The position numbers and the translations under genes were made by a program. A stretch of 64,000 nucleotides of DNA from Ornithinimicrobium cryptoxanthini (lineage in GTDB: Bacteria > Actinomycetota > Actinomycetes > Actinomycetales > Dermatophilaceae). Numbering within the stretch: the stretch's first letter is position 1; the number at the start of each line of letters is the position of its first letter. The stretch lies in assembly GCF_023923205.1 (NCBI RefSeq), contig NZ_CP099490.1:434001-498000 (forward strand). The letters are read 5' to 3'. The notes beneath the pieces were generated by a model. It ran no database searches, was not told the origin of the DNA, and worked only from the letters and a program-made list of their open reading frames with translations. Positions 9,385-18,855 of this stretch are shown here, piece after piece.

Positions 9385-10035
9385 GTGGGGCACAGCGCGA
9401 CCATCGAGGGACCAACCATCGAAGGACCGGCTGGAGAGGTGTCGCCCCCGCAGGCGACCCCCGCACCAGAGTCCGCACGCCCCGCACCAGAATCCGCACC
9501 CCCTGCACCTCAGTCGTCGTTGGTGGTGCTGGTGGCCTCCACTCCTGACGAACGGGCCCGACTGCTCACCCAGCTGGACCCGTCCGTGCCCGTCCTGGTG
9601 CTCCCGTCGGTGGCCGCCGCGCAGCAGTGGCTGTCCGCCCAAGGCGCCGGCCAGGGCCAGCAACCGGGACCGGGTGCCGTGGCCGCGCAGGAGGCGGCGC
9701 AAGGCGCTGCGCCCAGGCAGCAGCCGACCGAACCGGGGGTGCGGCTTCACCAGGACCGCCAGGCACTGGGATTCGGGTCTGTCGAGGTCACCCTGACGGC
9801 TCTGGAGTTCGCGCTGCTGCGCCTGCTCATCCGCGAACCCGGCCGGGTCTGGCGGTTCGACGAGCTGGTGCACCAGGTGTGGGGCACCGACCACGTGGGC
9901 GACACCAGCCAGGTGCACGCCCTCGTCAAGCGGCTGCGCGCCAAGCTCGCGCGCGAGCGCGCCCCCATGGCCATCGAGGCCGTCCGGGGCGTCGGCTTCC
10001 GCGCGGTGCGTCCGCGGCGCCGCCCGGCACACTGA
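9385..10035 (+). CDS. Second winged-helix regulator, paralogue of the one at 2987
   Basis: A 216-residue predicted DNA-binding protein built like its upstream paralogue: a Pro/Ala-rich tail, a receiver-like stub (SSLVVLVASTPDERARLL), a Gln/Gly/Ala-rich linker and a C-terminal winged helix (LTALEFALLRLLIREPGRVWRFDELVHQVWG, VKRLRAKLA, AVRGVGFRAV). No phosphoacceptor Asp is evident. The GTG at 9385 follows GGGAG at about 7 nt. Upstream, TCAAG is repeated with an 11-bp period (9300 and 9311). Gene order is regulator, protease, regulator, all on the plus strand. The role is not known. Confidence 0.75.
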   Translation: MGHSATIEGPTIEGPAGEVSPPQATPAPESARPAPESAPPAPQSSLVVLVASTPDERARLLTQLDPSVPVLVLPSVAAAQQWLSAQGAGQGQQPGPGAVAAQEAAQGAAPRQQPTEPGVRLHQDRQALGFGSVEVTLTALEFALLRLLIREPGRVWRFDELVHQVWGTDHVGDTSQVHALVKRLRAKLARERAPMAIEAVRGVGFRAVRPRRRPAH

Positions 10036-10042
10036 CTCAGGC

Positions 10043-11026
10043 TCACCCCGGCAGCTGCACACGCCCCTGCCCCACCCGCTCCGCGAGGCCGTCGGCGACC
10101 AGACCGTCCAGAGCCCGCGCGCACTGCTCCGCATCGGGCCAGAGCGCGGTCAACGCGCTGAGGTCGACCGCGTCGGGGGCCTCCCGCAACGCCGCCATGA
10201 TCAGGCCGCGGCACTGCCGGTCGGTCCCGTGCCACGCCTGACCGCGTCGGGGCGGTCCGTCGTAGGCGGGATAGCCGCCTGCCCGCCACGCGCAGCTCTG
10301 CTGGATCGGGCAGCGCCCGCAGGCGGGGGAGCGGGCCGTGCACACCAGGGCACCCAGCTCCATCACCGCGACGCTCCACCGAGCCGCAGTCCCTGGGTCC
10401 ACGGGCAGCAGCCGCTGCGCCAGCGCGGTCTCCGCGACCGTCAGCGAGGGTGCGGGGAGGGCCTCGCCCGTGACAGCCCGCGCCTGGACCCGCCGCACGT
10501 TGGTGTCGACGACGGTCGCCCGGATCCCGAAGGCGAAGGCCGCGACCGCAGCAGCGGTGTAGGACCCGATGCCCGGCAGGGAGCGCAGCGCACCGAGGTC
10601 AGCCGGCACCAGCCCGCCGTGCTCCTCGGTCAGCTGCACCGCGCACGCGTGCAGCCGCAGGGCGCGCCGCGGATAGCCCAACCTGCCCCACGCCCGCAGC
10701 GCCTCACCCGTCGGCTCGGCTGCAAGGTCACCCGGTTCCGGCCAGCGGGCCAGCCACTCGTGCCAGATCGGCTCCACCCGGGCGACCGGAGTCTGCTGCA
10801 GCATCACCTCGGAGACCAGGACCCCCCAGGGGGAGCAGTCCTCCTGCCGCCAGGGGAGGTCCCGGGCGTGTGCGGCATACCAGTCGAGCAGCGGGGGGAG
10901 TATGCCGGACGGGTCGGCTGACGTGGCCACCCGCCGGTCTGCAGGGGTGGTCGAGGGCCGCCGGGCTGGTCTGGTCGAGGACCGGTCGGCAGGGTTGGTC
11001 CTAGACGGGTTGGAGGAGGTGGTCAC
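10043..11026 (-). CDS. mutY: A/G-specific adenine glycosylase MutY
   Basis: A 327-residue base-excision repair enzyme that removes adenine mispaired with 8-oxoguanine. It has [13 protein letters not shown] with the catalytic Glu, the helix-hairpin-helix [12 protein letters not shown], the catalytic Asp in VVDTNVRRV, and the [4Fe-4S] ligand pattern C-x6-C-x2-C-x5-C ([17 protein letters not shown]). A Ser/Thr/Arg-rich N-terminal tail of about 40 residues precedes the catalytic domain. The C-terminal NUDIX-like 8-oxoG recognition domain is short or degenerate. The GTG start overlaps the disA stop codon, so the two are probably co-translated. Confidence 0.95.
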   Translation of the reverse strand: MTTSSNPSRTNPADRSSTRPARRPSTTPADRRVATSADPSGILPPLLDWYAAHARDLPWRQEDCSPWGVLVSEVMLQQTPVARVEPIWHEWLARWPEPGDLAAEPTGEALRAWGRLGYPRRALRLHACAVQLTEEHGGLVPADLGALRSLPGIGSYTAAAVAAFAFGIRATVVDTNVRRVQARAVTGEALPAPSLTVAETALAQRLLPVDPGTAARWSVAVMELGALVCTARSPACGRCPIQQSCAWRAGGYPAYDGPPRRGQAWHGTDRQCRGLIMAALREAPDAVDLSALTALWPDAEQCARALDGLVADGLAERVGQGRVQLPG

Positions 11027-12099
11027 ACGTAGCGTTCGAGGATGCTCGCCTCGGCCAGGCGGGACAGCCCCTCGCGCACGGCGCGGGCGCGGCCCTCACC
11101 GACGCCCTCCACCGTCATCAGCTCCTCCAGGCTCGCCGAGAGCAGCGCCTGCAGGGTGCTGAACTGCTCGACCAAGCGATCGATGACGACCGACGGCAGG
11201 CGTGGGATGCGGTGGAGCAGCCGGTAGCCGCGGGGGGAGATGCTGGCGTCCAGGCCGTCACCGACCACGCTGAAGCCCAGACAGCGGGCAGCCGAGGACA
11301 TGTCGAGCAGGTCGGTGCCGCTGATCGAGGACAGGCAGTCGAGCACCTCGCCGACCGAGAGGTCGTCGTCGGTGAACTCGGCGTAGTCCCGGATGACGAG
11401 CTCGCGGTCGTTGCCGAGACCACCGGTGAGCTCCTCCAGCTGCAGGCTCATCAAGCGCCCGTCGGTGCCCAGCTCGAGGGCGTACTGCGTGATCTCGTCG
11501 CTGATGCGGCGCACCATCTCCAACCGCTGCAGCACCGCGGTCACGTCGCGGATGGTGACCAGGTCCTCGATCTCGAGGGCCGACAGGTTGCTGCTCACCT
11601 CGTCGAGGCGCGACTTGTAGCGCTCCAGCGTCTGCAGGGCCTGGTTGGCGCGGGACAGGATCGCCGTGGAGGCCTCCAGCACATGGCGCTCCTCGCCGAC
11701 ATAGATCGCCACGATCGCCATCGACTGGCTGACGGAGACCACGGGGTGGCCGGTCTGCTTGGCCACCCGCTCCGCCGTGCGGTGCCTGGTGCCGCTCTCG
11801 CGAGTCTCGATCGAGGGGTCTGGCACGAGCTGGGTGGCCGCCCGCACGATCCGGGTGCCGTCCCGGTCCAGGACGATGGCACCGTCCATCTTGGCCAGCT
11901 CACGCAACCGCGTGGCGGAGAACTCGACATCCAGCTCAAAACCGCCCGAACAGAGCGCCTCGATCGACTTGTCGTAGCCCAGCACGACCAGCGCCCCGGT
12001 GCGGCCGCGCAGGACCCGCTCGAGGCCGTCGCGCAGGTCCGTCCCGGGCGCGACGGCAGCCAGCGTTGACCGCAAGGTCCCGTCGTTGCTGCGCTCCAC
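11023..12099 (-). CDS. disA: DNA integrity scanning diadenylate cyclase DisA
   Basis: A 358-residue enzyme that condenses two ATP into cyclic di-AMP. The DAC domain (about residues 1-150) has the DGA motif ([13 protein letters not shown]) and RHR motif ([12 protein letters not shown]); a helical linker and a C-terminal helix-hairpin-helix DNA-binding region ([16 protein letters not shown]) follow. In studied DisA proteins, binding of branched DNA lowers cyclase activity. It sits between radA and mutY, a frequent arrangement in Gram-positive bacteria. A c-di-AMP-type riboswitch occurs near 62.0 kb of this window. Confidence 0.97.
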   Translation of the reverse strand: MERSNDGTLRSTLAAVAPGTDLRDGLERVLRGRTGALVVLGYDKSIEALCSGGFELDVEFSATRLRELAKMDGAIVLDRDGTRIVRAATQLVPDPSIETRESGTRHRTAERVAKQTGHPVVSVSQSMAIVAIYVGEERHVLEASTAILSRANQALQTLERYKSRLDEVSSNLSALEIEDLVTIRDVTAVLQRLEMVRRISDEITQYALELGTDGRLMSLQLEELTGGLGNDRELVIRDYAEFTDDDLSVGEVLDCLSSISGTDLLDMSSAARCLGFSVVGDGLDASISPRGYRLLHRIPRLPSVVIDRLVEQFSTLQALLSASLEELMTVEGVGEGRARAVREGLSRLAEASILERYV

Positions 12100-12210
12100 G
12101 TCCGTCCTCCCGAATCCTGGCCTGACGTGCGGAGTCTAGCCTCGGGGAAGGGTCTTTCCAGGAGGTTGCTGGCGTTCTTTACCGAAGCGAGATGAAGGCC
12201 CGGTCCAGGG

Positions 12211-13593
12211 TCAGGCACCCCACCCCAGAGCGAGCGTGACCGCCTCTGCGATCGACCCGACCTCACGCACCTGCATGCCGGGGGGCGGAGGGCCCTCGGT
12301 GAGCGATCCGGTGGGCACGACGGCGCGGGTGAACCCGATGCGCGCAGCCTCGTTCAGACGCCGGGGCAGTCCCGTCACCGGCCGGATGTCGCCGGCCAGC
12401 CCGACCTCGCCGATGGCCACCAGACCCTGGGGCAGTGGGGCGTTGCGGTGGGCGCCGGCGACGGCCAGTGCCAGGGCGAGGTCGGCCGACGGTTCGCCGA
12501 GCCGGACCCCGCCGACGGTGGAGGCGTAGCAGTCGTGCGAGGTCACGCCCACGCCCGCGCGGCGGGTCAGCACCGCGAGCACCATCGCCAGCCGCGAGGA
12601 GTCCAGCCCGCTCGTGGTGCGCCGCGGCGACCCGCCCGAGCTCTCCGTCACCAGCGCCTGCACCTCGGTGACCAGCGGTCGTCGACCCTCCAACGTCACC
12701 GTGACGCAGGTGCCCGCCACCGGTCGGTCCCGGCTGGTCAGGAACAGGCCGCTGGGGTCGGGCAGGCCGACGATGCCGGAGTCGCCCAGGTCGAAGCAGC
12801 CGACCTCGTCGGTGGGACCGAACCTGTTCTTCACCGCCCGCACCAGCCGCAGCCGTGAGTGCCGCTCGCCCTCGAACTGGACCACGACGTCGACCAGGTG
12901 CTCCAGGACCCGCGGCCCGGCGATCGCCCCGTCCTTGGTGACGTGCCCGATCAGGATGGCCGCGATGTTGGCGGACTTGGCCGCCTGGATCAGGGCCGAG
13001 GCCACCTCACGCACCTGGCCTACGTTGCCCGGCGCCCCGTCGATCTCGGAGCTGGCGATGGTCTGGACCGAGTCGACCACGACGAGTGAGGGCGCGGTCG
13101 CCTCCAGGTGCCCGAGCACGGTGGACAGGTCCGTCTCGGAGGCGAGGAAGAGCGTGTCGGCCAGCGCTCCGATGCGCTGCCCACGCAACCGCACCTGGGC
13201 CGCGGACTCCTCACCGGAGACATAGAGCACGCGCCGACCCCCGCGGGCGGCCCGCGCGGCCACGTCCAGGGCCAGCGTCGACTTGCCGATGCCGGGCTCG
13301 CCGGCCATCAGCACGACAGACCCGGGGACGAGCCCGCCGCCCAGCACCCGGTCGAACTCGCCGACGCCGGTGCTGCCGGTCTGCGCGAGCGTGGCGTCGA
13401 CGTCAGCGATCGGGACCGCAGCCCGGGTCGGCGCTGCCGCACCTGTCCGGATCGCGGTCTGCCCGGCCTCGGTGACGGTGCCCCAGGCCTGGCACTCACC
13501 GCACCGGCCGACCCACTTGATCGTGCTCCAGCCGCACTCGGTGCACCGATAGCTCGGGGCCCGGCTCTTGGTCGCCTTGCTGTTGGTCGCCAC
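12211..13593 (-). CDS. radA: DNA repair protein RadA
   Basis: A 460-residue RecA-like ATPase that promotes branch migration in recombinational repair. Features in order: an N-terminal C4 zinc finger (CTECGWSTIKWVGRCGEC), Walker A GEPGIGKST, the RadA-specific KNRFG motif, and a C-terminal Lon-protease-like domain probably without protease activity. A GTG start is used. The gene is followed by a 111-nt gap before disA, with the same orientation. Confidence 0.96.
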   Translation of the reverse strand: MATNSKATKSRAPSYRCTECGWSTIKWVGRCGECQAWGTVTEAGQTAIRTGAAAPTRAAVPIADVDATLAQTGSTGVGEFDRVLGGGLVPGSVVLMAGEPGIGKSTLALDVAARAARGGRRVLYVSGEESAAQVRLRGQRIGALADTLFLASETDLSTVLGHLEATAPSLVVVDSVQTIASSEIDGAPGNVGQVREVASALIQAAKSANIAAILIGHVTKDGAIAGPRVLEHLVDVVVQFEGERHSRLRLVRAVKNRFGPTDEVGCFDLGDSGIVGLPDPSGLFLTSRDRPVAGTCVTVTLEGRRPLVTEVQALVTESSGGSPRRTTSGLDSSRLAMVLAVLTRRAGVGVTSHDCYASTVGGVRLGEPSADLALALAVAGAHRNAPLPQGLVAIGEVGLAGDIRPVTGLPRRLNEAARIGFTRAVVPTGSLTEGPPPPGMQVREVGSIAEAVTLALGWGA

Positions 13594-13728
13594 GGCACAG
13601 GACTCTAGGCGCCGCCCCCGACACTGCCTCGCGACAGTGCCCTAATGTCCCCCGGCACGTCCCATCCCGCTGCGCAAGATGCCGGGCCTGGGGACGATCT
13701 CCCTGGTGCGGATCGACCCAGCGCAGCC

Positions 13729-14568
13729 TCAGGTGCCGGCGGCCAGGGTCGCCGGGTGGACCAGGAGCGGCAACAGCCGGCGACCGCCCGGGGCGTCGCG
13801 CAGACTGGCCACGGTGGCCAGGTGAGCCTCGCAGAAGGCCGCCAGCTCGGCATACGCCTGCGGCCCGAGCAGCTCGGTGAGCTCGGCCGACAGGCCCACA
13901 TAGACCGGCTCGGGCGCAGTGTGTGCGGCCGGGCGACCGGAGCAGTACCAGTCGAGGTCGTGCCCCCCGGGACCCCAGCCACGCCGGTCATACTCGGCGA
14001 TGGTGACCTCCAGGTATGACGACTCGTCCGGCAGCTCCACGGTCCGGTAGGTGCGGCGGATCGGCAGCTGCCAGCACACGTCCGGCTTGGCGAGGTGGGG
14101 AGGGGTCTGTCCCAGCACCGCGTGCTGGTGCAGGGCGCACCCGGCGCCGGCGGGGTGCCCGGGTCGGTTCAGGAAGATGCAGGCTCCCTCGACCCGGCGG
14201 GTGGTGATGGTTGTGCCGTCCTCGTCGACGTCCTGCCAGCCGGGGCGCTCGCCGTCCTTGGTGTGTCCGAGGTCGTGGAACTGCCACTCGTCCGGCCCCA
14301 GCTCCGCGGCGACCGCGGCGACGCGCGCCACGTCGTCGGCGTCCGTGAAGTGGGCACCGAGCGTGCAGCAGCCGTCGTCCGGACGGTCGGCATAGATGCC
14401 CGCGCAGCCGGACCCGAAGATGCAGTGCCACGAGGAGGTGAGCCAGGTCAGGTCGGCCCGGACCCGCTGCGCGGGCTCGGCCGGATCGGTGAACTCCGCC
14501 CAGACGCGGGGGGCGTCCAGCGGTGTCTCCTCGCCGGTGTCGCCCGGGGTCCGTCGTCGGCTGCTCAC
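13729..14568 (-). CDS. Conserved cysteine-rich protein of unknown function
   Basis: A 279-residue soluble protein without signal peptide or membrane segment. Cysteines lie at about 49, 55, 67, 68, 130, 144, 165, 209 and 246. The first group (CIFGSGC then DDGCCTLG) and the pair [15 protein letters not shown] recall small cysteine-cluster families that bind iron or zinc, but the family is not named with certainty. Conserved-looking patches include HDLGHTKDG and CSGRPAAH. Start is GTG at 14568; ppx is divergent with a 58-nt gap. It lies downstream of no co-directional gene here. Metal binding is inference. Confidence 0.7.
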   Translation of the reverse strand: MSSRRRTPGDTGEETPLDAPRVWAEFTDPAEPAQRVRADLTWLTSSWHCIFGSGCAGIYADRPDDGCCTLGAHFTDADDVARVAAVAAELGPDEWQFHDLGHTKDGERPGWQDVDEDGTTITTRRVEGACIFLNRPGHPAGAGCALHQHAVLGQTPPHLAKPDVCWQLPIRRTYRTVELPDESSYLEVTIAEYDRRGWGPGGHDLDWYCSGRPAAHTAPEPVYVGLSAELTELLGPQAYAELAAFCEAHLATVASLRDAPGGRRLLPLLVHPATLAAGT

Positions 14569-14626
14569 CCGAGCACTCTACGAGGCGCCGCGTGGCGCGG
14601 GAACGAGGAGGGACTAGCCTGACGGC

Positions 14627-15559
14627 ATGCGACTCGGTGTGATCGACGTCGGTTCCAACACCGTCCACCTGCTTGTCGTTGATGCGCACCCTGGTGCCCA
14701 CCCGCTCCCGGACTACTCGCACAAGGTCGATCTGCGACTGGCTGAACAGCTGACCCCGGACGGGACGATCTCACCGGAGGGCGCGGCCCGGCTGTCCACC
14801 TTTGTGCGGGACTGCACCGAGGTCGCCGAGAGTCGCGGGGTCTCCGAGCTGATGGGGTTTGCCACCAGCGCCATCCGCGAGGCCAACAACACCGACGAGG
14901 TGCTCGAGCAGGTCCGCAGGGACTCCGGCGTGCGACTGCAGGTGCTCAGCGGCGACAACGAGGCCCGGCTGACCTTCCTCGCGGCCCGTCGGTGGTTCGG
15001 CTGGTCCTCCGGCCGCCTCTTCCTGATCGACATCGGTGGCGGCTCGCTCGAACTCGGCGCCGGGATCGACGAGGACGCCGATGCGGTCGCCAGCCTGCCG
15101 CTGGGGGCGGGTCGCCTGACGCAGGAGCTGCAGCAGTTCGGGGACAACCCCTCCGACGCGGACCTGAAGGAGCTGCGCAAGCGGATCCGCTCCGAGATCG
15201 CGTCCGTGCACCGGCCGATCGTCAAGGTCGGCGCACCGGACCGCGTGGTCGGGACGAGCAAGACGATCCGCTCGCTCGGGCGGCTCTGTGGTGCGGCCCC
15301 GCAGGCGGACGGTCCCTATGTCCCGCGCACCCTCGCCCGGGCGGACCTGACTGAGTGGGTGCCGAAGCTGGCGGCGATGACGCCGGTGGAGCGGGCCAAC
15401 CTGCCGGGCATCTCCACCTCGCGGGCTCCGCAGATGCTGGCGGGGGCGATGGTGATCGAGGCGGTCATGGAGCTGTTCGACGTCGACCAGCTCGACATCT
15501 GTCCGTGGGCCCTGCGCGAGGGCTTCATCCTGCGCCGACTCGACGGGTTGGACTACTAG
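14627..15559 (+). CDS. Ppx/GppA-family phosphatase (exopolyphosphatase-like)
   Basis: A 310-residue member of the sugar kinase/Hsp70/actin fold family that hydrolyses polyphosphate or pppGpp. It has the N-terminal phosphate loop [13 protein letters not shown] and the second phosphate motif [15 protein letters not shown] near residue 135. The length matches short actinobacterial Ppx proteins without the C-terminal HD domain. The stop is directly followed by the ATG of the next gene at 15560, so the two are probably co-transcribed. Substrate preference cannot be read. Confidence 0.92.
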   Translation: MRLGVIDVGSNTVHLLVVDAHPGAHPLPDYSHKVDLRLAEQLTPDGTISPEGAARLSTFVRDCTEVAESRGVSELMGFATSAIREANNTDEVLEQVRRDSGVRLQVLSGDNEARLTFLAARRWFGWSSGRLFLIDIGGGSLELGAGIDEDADAVASLPLGAGRLTQELQQFGDNPSDADLKELRKRIRSEIASVHRPIVKVGAPDRVVGTSKTIRSLGRLCGAAPQADGPYVPRTLARADLTEWVPKLAAMTPVERANLPGISTSRAPQMLAGAMVIEAVMELFDVDQLDICPWALREGFILRRLDGLDY

Positions 15560-16369
15560 ATGTCAGACAGTCCCGTGCCGAGCATCCCGGTGCTCCTGTC
15601 GACCTCCTCGGTCTATCCGGAGAACTGCGCCTACGCCTTTGACCTCGCTGAGCGACTGGGCTTCGACGGCATCGAGATCATGGTCTGGACCGACCCGATG
15701 ACCCAGGAGCCCGGAGCCCTGCAGGCGCTGTCCGACCTGCACGCCCTGCCGATCCGGGCGGTCCATGCACCGACCCTGCTGCTCGCCCAGCGACTCTGGG
15801 GCTGGGAGCCCTGGGGCAAGATCGACCGCTCGGTGCAGCTGGCGCAGGAGGTGGGCGCCGACGTCGTGGTGATCCACCCGCCGTTCCGCTGGCAGCGGGA
15901 GTATGCCGAGGGTTTCGTCGAGGGGATCGCCGACCGCCAGGGCGGGACCGAGGTCAAGCTCGCCGTCGAGAACATGTTCCCGTGGCGGGCCCGCAACTCC
16001 GAGATGCAGGTCTACCGGCCGCACTGGGACCCGGTGGAGCAGACCTATCAGCACGTCACGCTGGACAGCTCGCACGCCGCCACGAGCTCGTCGGACTCGG
16101 TGGACCTGCTGCACAGGTTGGGCGACCGGGTCAGCCACGTCCACCTGGGAGACGGGTCCGGGTCATTCAAGGACGAGCACCTGGTTCCCGGCCGGGGCAC
16201 CCAGCCCCTGGACACACTCCTGCACACGCTGGTGGAGCGGGGCTACCAGGGGGCGGTGAGTCTGGAGGTGGGCACCCGGACCCGGTCGGTGGAACAACGG
16301 GAGGCCGACCTGGCGGAGGCACTGGACTTTGCCCGAACCCACCTGGGCCAGAGGCCGTCTGCGGTCTAG
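15560..16369 (+). CDS. Sugar phosphate isomerase/epimerase-like TIM-barrel protein
   Basis: A 269-residue AP endonuclease-2/xylose-isomerase-like TIM barrel. Visible are VIHPPFRWQREYAEGF, the metal-site strand AVENMFPWR, VTLDSSHAA and HVHLGDGSGSFKDEHLVPGRG, which supply His/Glu/Asp ligands typical of the family. It begins at the base after the ppx stop. The same ppx-TIM barrel-proC neighbourhood occurs in mycobacteria. The substrate is unknown. Confidence 0.85.
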   Translation: MSDSPVPSIPVLLSTSSVYPENCAYAFDLAERLGFDGIEIMVWTDPMTQEPGALQALSDLHALPIRAVHAPTLLLAQRLWGWEPWGKIDRSVQLAQEVGADVVVIHPPFRWQREYAEGFVEGIADRQGGTEVKLAVENMFPWRARNSEMQVYRPHWDPVEQTYQHVTLDSSHAATSSSDSVDLLHRLGDRVSHVHLGDGSGSFKDEHLVPGRGTQPLDTLLHTLVERGYQGAVSLEVGTRTRSVEQREADLAEALDFARTHLGQRPSAV

Positions 16370-16430
16370 CCTGGACCTGCGGCCGGGCCGACCCGGACCG
16401 CCCTTTGCCCGGAGCAACGAGGAGATAGAG

Positions 16431-17396
16431 ATGGACGCTGCAGACCTGGACCCCAGCGTGTGGATGAAGCAGGGGCTGCTCCTGCTGAGTCGCAACACGG
16501 CGCTGCGCGACCTCCTGGAGAAGGCCCCGGTGAGCCGCTCCGTCGTCACGCGGTTCGTGGCGGGGGACTCGACCGAGCGGGCCGTGGAGGTCGTCAGTGA
16601 GCTGGTCGCCTCGGGGCGGCTCGCCACGATCGACTTCCTGGGCGAGGACACGCTCGACCCCGCCCAGGCGACCTACACCAGGGACGCCTACCTCACCCTC
16701 CTCAGCGCCCTGTCCGACGGAGGGCTGACCCACGGTGGTCAGGTCGAGGTCAGCCTCAAGCTCAGCGCCCTCGGTCAGGCTCTCGGGGCCGACGGCGAGA
16801 AGATGGCACTGGACCACGCGCGGGAGATCTGTCAGGCAGCGGCCAACGCCGACACCACGGTGACCCTCGACATGGAGGACCACACCACCACCGACTCGAC
16901 CCTCGGCATACTGCGTGAGCTGCGGCAGGACTGGCCGTGGGTGGGTGCCGTGCTGCAGTCCTACCTCTATCGCACCGAGCAGGACTGTCGCGACCTGGCC
17001 CACGAGGGCAGCCGGGTCCGGCTGTGCAAGGGCACCTACAAGGAGCCGGAGTCGGTGGCCTACCAGGACAAGGCCGAGGTCGACAAGAGCTTTGTGCGCT
17101 GTCTGAAGGTCCTGATGGCCGGGGACGGCTACCCGATGGTCGCCAGCCACGACCCACGCCTGGTCGAGATCGCCGGTGTCCTGGCCGCCGCCAACGGCCG
17201 TGCGCCGGGCAGCTACGAATACCAGATGCTGCTCGGCATCCGGCCCGACGAGCAGAAGCGGCTGGCGGCCCAGGCCGAGCGGATGCGCGTCTATGTGCCC
17301 TACGGCGACGAGTGGTACGGCTATCTCATGCGCCGGATGGCCGAGCGACCCGCCAACCTGCTCTTCTTCCTCCGCTCGCTCGCGACCAGGGGGTGA
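16431..17396 (+). CDS. Proline dehydrogenase (monofunctional, FAD-dependent)
   Basis: A 321-residue proline dehydrogenase that oxidises L-proline to delta-1-pyrroline-5-carboxylate and passes electrons to the membrane quinone pool. Diagnostic segments are VRLCKGTYKEPESVAYQ with the FAD/substrate Lys, EYQMLLGIRPDEQKRL and VYVPYGDEWYGYLMRRMAERP at the C-terminus. It lacks the P5C dehydrogenase domain of PutA. The ATG at 16431 follows GAGGAGA at 5-6 nt. Its stop overlaps the start of proC, which catalyses the opposite redox step. Confidence 0.93.
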   Translation: MDAADLDPSVWMKQGLLLLSRNTALRDLLEKAPVSRSVVTRFVAGDSTERAVEVVSELVASGRLATIDFLGEDTLDPAQATYTRDAYLTLLSALSDGGLTHGGQVEVSLKLSALGQALGADGEKMALDHAREICQAAANADTTVTLDMEDHTTTDSTLGILRELRQDWPWVGAVLQSYLYRTEQDCRDLAHEGSRVRLCKGTYKEPESVAYQDKAEVDKSFVRCLKVLMAGDGYPMVASHDPRLVEIAGVLAAANGRAPGSYEYQMLLGIRPDEQKRLAAQAERMRVYVPYGDEWYGYLMRRMAERPANLLFFLRSLATRG

Positions 17397-18205
17397 TCGC
17401 CCTGAACCGCATCGCGATCCTCGGCGCCGGCGTCATGGGTGGCTCGCTGCTCTCGGCCTTGCTGCGCTCGGGACACCCACCGGCCGATCTCGTGCTGAGC
17501 GACCGGATGGTGCTGGCCACCCGCACCCTGGCGGAGGAGTATGCCGTGGGCGTGGCTCCCGCGACCGAGGCCGCCGCAGGGGCCTCGGTCGTCGTGCTGG
17601 CTGTCAAGCCCCAGGACATGTCGGGCCTGCTCGCCGAGATCCACGAGAGCATCGGGCCCGAGACACTGGTCATCTCCATCGCCGCGGGCATCAGCACGGA
17701 GTATCTGGAGAACCGTCTCCCGGCCAACACCGGCGTCGTGCGCGTGATGCCGAACACCCCGGCCCAGGTCGACGAGGCCATGTCCGTGCTGAGCGCGGGG
17801 CGGCACTGCACGGCCGAGCACCTTGCGCAGGCGGAGCGGCTGCTGAGCGCCTTCGGGCAGGTCATCATCCTCGACGAGAAGCACCAGGACGCCGCGACGG
17901 CGATCAGTGGCAGCGGCCCGGCCTACATCTTCTATGTCACCGAGGCCATGATCGAGGCGGGGGTGCTGCTGGGCCTGCCGCGCTCGACCGCCACCGAGAT
18001 GGTGGTCCAGACGCTTTATGGCGCGGCCACGATGATCCGCGAGACCGGGGAGCACCCGAGCATCCTGCGCGAGCAGGTCTCGAGCCCGGGCGGCACGAGT
18101 GTCGCGGCCCTGCGCGCCCTGGAGGACCACAAGGTCAGGGCCGCTTTCCTGACCGCCATCGAGGCTGCCGCCCGGCGCTCGCACGAGCTCTCGGCGGGTG
18201 AGTAA
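17393..18205 (+). CDS. proC: Pyrroline-5-carboxylate reductase ProC
   Basis: A 270-residue enzyme that reduces P5C to L-proline with NAD(P)H in the last step of proline synthesis. The Rossmann motif ILGAGVMGGSLL is at the N-terminus, VMPNTPAQVDEAMSVLS in the middle, and the C-terminal signature ISGSGPAYIFYVTEAM with LLREQVSSPGGTSVAAL-like sequence follows. GTG at 17393 overlaps the proline dehydrogenase stop by 4 nt; the next candidate, CTG at 17402, is less likely. Confidence 0.95.
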   Translation: MIALNRIAILGAGVMGGSLLSALLRSGHPPADLVLSDRMVLATRTLAEEYAVGVAPATEAAAGASVVVLAVKPQDMSGLLAEIHESIGPETLVISIAAGISTEYLENRLPANTGVVRVMPNTPAQVDEAMSVLSAGRHCTAEHLAQAERLLSAFGQVIILDEKHQDAATAISGSGPAYIFYVTEAMIEAGVLLGLPRSTATEMVVQTLYGAATMIRETGEHPSILREQVSSPGGTSVAALRALEDHKVRAAFLTAIEAAARRSHELSAGE

Positions 18206-18276
18206 CGTGCCCCGCGCCAGCTGTTCGCCGGTGCCCCCATGGAGTGTTGACGCCGGCTTGTGCCACAGTTGTGCCC

Positions 18277-18807
18277 ATGAGTGAGATCAGCGTGCGTCTG
18301 CTTGACGAGGAAAACTGGTCCGAGTACCGCGATGTCCGGTTGCGTGCGCTGCGGGAATCCCCGGAGGCCTTCGTCGCCTCCGCGGAGGAGGAGGACGACT
18401 ACCCGGAGGAGCGGTGGCGCGACCGGATGCGTCGCTCCCGCCGCCTTGTGGCGGAGGCGGACGGCTCTGCCAAGGGTGTCGCGAGCCTGGGCAGTTATGC
18501 CGCTGACCCGGCCATGGGCGAGCTGTTCGGTCTGTGGGTCGAGCCGGCCAGTCGCGGCGCTGGCGTCGCCCGCAAGCTCTTGGAGGCCGCCGCCGCCCAG
18601 GCCCGAGCGGACGAGCGCAAGCACCTGGTCTACTGGGTCGGCACCGACAACGGACGTGCGGTCGCCTTTGCCAGCAGCTTCGGCTTCCGGCCCACGGACA
18701 GCCGCCGGCCGATGAGGATCCACGGCGTCGATGACGCGGAGGACGCCGAGGAGCTGGCCATGGTGCTCCCGCTCGGCAACACCTCCGGGTTGCCCACCTC
18801 GCTCTGA
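18277..18807 (+). CDS. GNAT-family N-acetyltransferase
   Basis: A 176-residue GNAT acetyltransferase. It shows an N-terminal strand-helix (VRLLDEENWSEYRDVRLRALRESPEAF), a central GELFGLWVEPASRGAGVARKLLEAA acetyl-CoA pyrophosphate loop and the NGRAVAFASSFGFRPTD terminal motif. The acceptor is not predictable. ATG at 18277 is preferred over the in-frame GTG at 18244; no RBS is visible before it, so a leaderless message is possible. Confidence 0.88.
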   Translation: MSEISVRLLDEENWSEYRDVRLRALRESPEAFVASAEEEDDYPEERWRDRMRRSRRLVAEADGSAKGVASLGSYAADPAMGELFGLWVEPASRGAGVARKLLEAAAAQARADERKHLVYWVGTDNGRAVAFASSFGFRPTDSRRPMRIHGVDDAEDAEELAMVLPLGNTSGLPTSL

Positions 18808-18855
18808 GGTGTTGCTGACGCCGCTTCGTGGTGTTGCAGGCCTGGCTCTGAGGCG

